This document shows, in pieces, positions 62,643 to 64,000 of a stretch of 64,000 nt of DNA. A program made the position numbers and the translations under genes. Each line of letters starts with the position of its first letter. The first letter of the stretch is position 1. Source of the DNA: Agromyces terreus (GTDB lineage Bacteria > Actinomycetota > Actinomycetes > Actinomycetales > Microbacteriaceae). The notes below the pieces were generated by a model that saw only the letters and a list, made by a program, of their open reading frames with translations, was not told the DNA's origin and searched no databases. Location of the stretch: contig NZ_WBIS01000003.1 of NCBI RefSeq assembly GCF_009749465.1, positions 248,001 through 312,000 of the forward strand, in the 5' to 3' direction.

Positions 62643-63898
62643 GCGATCCGGCCGACCGGCGACGCCTGCCGATCCTCGCGCTGTTCACGGCGCAGTTCTT
62701 CTCGCTGTCGGGCAATGCGATCGCGCTCATCGCGATCCCGATCATCGCGCTGCAGCAGACCGGGTCGCCGCTCGCGGCGGGGGTGGCCGGCGTGTTCGCG
62801 ACCGTTCCGCTCGTGATCGGCGGGGCGTTCGGCGGGGTGCTCGTCGACCGGTTCGGCTACCGCCTGTCGAGCATCGTCGCCGACCTCGCGAGCGGGCTCA
62901 CGGTCGTGGCGATCCCGGTGCTCGCGGCCACGGTCGGTCTCCATTTCGGGGCGCTGTTGGCGCTGGTGTTCCTCGGGGGGCTGCTCGACCCGCCCGGTGA
63001 CACGGCCAAGACGGTGCTCGTGCCCGACCTCGCCGCCCTCGCGCGCATGCCGCTGGCCCGCGCCGCGGGCGTGCAATCGACGGTGCAGCGCACGGCGACG
63101 ATGATCGGGGCGGGCATCGCCGGGGCCGCGGTCGCGCTCGCCGGGCCGATGCCGGCGCTCCTGTTCGACGCGGCCGGGTTCCTCGTCTCCGCGCTGCTCG
63201 TCCTCGCGTTCGTGCCGAGGGCGGCCGTCGCAGCCACAGAGGCGGGCGACGAGCACGATCCGTCGGCGAGCGGTTTCGTGGCCGGCATCCGCTTCATGGT
63301 GCGTTCGCCGCTGCTGCTCGCCGTGGTGCTGCTCGTGACGCTGACGAACGCGATCGACGCGGCCGGCATGACGGTCCTGAAGCCCGTGTACGCGACCGAG
63401 GTGCTCGGCGAGCCGGCCCTGCTCGGCGGCATGATCGCCTGCTTCGCCGGGGGAGCGCTCACGGGCTCGGCGGCCTTCGGGTGGTTCGGGCACCGATGGT
63501 CGGGCCGGGTGATGTTCGCGGTCTGCTTCATGCTCGCGGGCGGTCCGCCGTATCTCACGATGGCGCTCGGAGCCCCGCTTCCGGTGCTGTTCGCGGTGCT
63601 CGTCGCCTCGGGTCTCGCCGCCGGCATGCTGAACCCGATGATCGCCACCGCGATGTACCGGGAGGTGCCCGACGGCATGCGCGCCAGGGTCTTCGGGGCG
63701 ATGACCGCGGGCGTGGCGGCGTCGATGCCGCTCGGTGCGCTGCTCGGGGGCCTCGCGGTCGAGCACCTCGGGCTCGTGCCCACCCTCGTCGGGGCGGGAT
63801 GCCTCTATCTCGCGCTCGGCGCCTCGCCGCTGTTCGTCCGTGCGTTCGAGGGGCTCTCGCACGCGTCGTCGCCGGAGCCGGTGCCAGTCGAGGCCTGA
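62639..63898 (+). CDS. MFS transporter
   Basis: A 419-aa 12-helix transporter of the enterobactin-exporter/macrolide-efflux-like group: ILALFTAQFFSLSGNAIALI in helix 1, GGVLVDRFGYRLSSIVADL (loop 2-3), RAAGVQSTVQRTATMIGAGI in helix 5 and GMLNPMIATAMYREVPDGMRARVFG in the C-half. Coupled to the ArsR-like regulator. Substrate is unknown; the pairing suggests inducible drug efflux. Confidence 0.9.
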   Translation: MSDPADRRRLPILALFTAQFFSLSGNAIALIAIPIIALQQTGSPLAAGVAGVFATVPLVIGGAFGGVLVDRFGYRLSSIVADLASGLTVVAIPVLAATVGLHFGALLALVFLGGLLDPPGDTAKTVLVPDLAALARMPLARAAGVQSTVQRTATMIGAGIAGAAVALAGPMPALLFDAAGFLVSALLVLAFVPRAAVAATEAGDEHDPSASGFVAGIRFMVRSPLLLAVVLLVTLTNAIDAAGMTVLKPVYATEVLGEPALLGGMIACFAGGALTGSAAFGWFGHRWSGRVMFAVCFMLAGGPPYLTMALGAPLPVLFAVLVASGLAAGMLNPMIATAMYREVPDGMRARVFGAMTAGVAASMPLGALLGGLAVEHLGLVPTLVGAGCLYLALGASPLFVRAFEGLSHASSPEPVPVEA

Positions 63899-63899
63899 G

Positions 63900-63950
63900 C
63901 GGATGCCGCGGCATCCGGAGTTCGGGCGGTGCGGATGCCGCGGCATCCGC
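63900..63950. repeat. Two CGGATGCCGCGGCATCCG palindromes after the MFS gene
   Basis: Copies at 63900-63917 and 63932-63949 (the second extends to 20 bp, 63931-63950). They follow the MFS stop and probably end its message. The final 50 bases of the window show no feature I can support. Confidence 0.85.
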
Positions 63951-64000
63951 TCGCGCTCGGATCGAGGACGCCGGCTCAGCGCACGTGGCGCGCGCAGTCG

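Noticed and set aside
63977..64000. C-terminus of a minus-strand gene entering from the right edge
   Set aside because: A TGA with seven upstream codons (DCARHVR) is too little to support a gene.

Overview
The window is about 70% GC chromosomal DNA from an actinobacterium, most likely Microbacteriaceae (an Agromyces-like soil organism). This rests on base composition, GTG and leaderless starts, the gene families present and the abundant short GGATGCC/GGCATCC words. It is inference from sequence alone. Genes are dense and mostly in translationally coupled operons with ATGA or TGATG overlaps.

Region 1 (1-11 kb) is a xylose/xylo-oligosaccharide locus: a partial xylA diverging from a LacI regulator, then a minus-strand operon (lipoprotein binding protein, two ABC permeases, GH3, GH43) diverging from a ROK regulator. 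Region 2 (11-13.5 kb) has a Bcr/CflA-type MFS exporter and a PAP2 phosphatase. Region 3 (13.5-22.3 kb) is an arabinose/arabinan locus: a LacI regulator with its palindromic operators, a binding protein, two permeases, GH51 arabinofuranosidase, a GH43 arabinanase lipoprotein and an alditol oxidase-like flavoenzyme.

Region 4 (22-50 kb) is an almost continuous purine-to-central-metabolism island. moaD, moeB/moeZ and moaA make molybdenum cofactor. Guanine deaminase and an AzgA-type permease supply xanthine, and xdhABC oxidises it. An IclR regulator, malic enzyme, malate synthase, a DUF6986 protein, ureidoglycine aminohydrolase, hydroxypyruvate isomerase, tartronate semialdehyde reductase and glyoxylate carboligase follow. 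Next comes one uninterrupted 1054-codon frame joining glycerate kinase, allantoinase and a Bcp-type peroxiredoxin. OHCU decarboxylase, HIU hydrolase and uricase finish the island. Together they describe guanine -> xanthine -> urate -> allantoin -> glyoxylate -> glycerate or malate -> pyruvate. No recognisable allantoate hydrolase or ureidoglycolate lyase is present. Matching TTCCG-N5-CGGAA sites in front of three transcription units suggest one IclR regulon.

Region 5 (50-64 kb) is mixed: an AbiEi/DUF559 nuclease-like gene bracketed by related palindromes, a stand-alone LigD-type polymerase domain, a GNAT, a PH-like membrane protein, tRNA-Ser(GGA) beside the SRP RNA, a coupled epimerase / bile-acid-symporter-family / flavin monooxygenase operon, pta-ackA, and an ArsR-type regulator with its MFS transporter.

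The most unusual layer is non-coding. Several families of dispersed palindromes recur between genes and in places have become coding: in frame inside the alditol oxidase, as the last 48 codons of the flavin monooxygenase, and as the stop codon of the GNAT gene. A G20/C27 homopolymer pair follows uricase and may be an assembly artefact.
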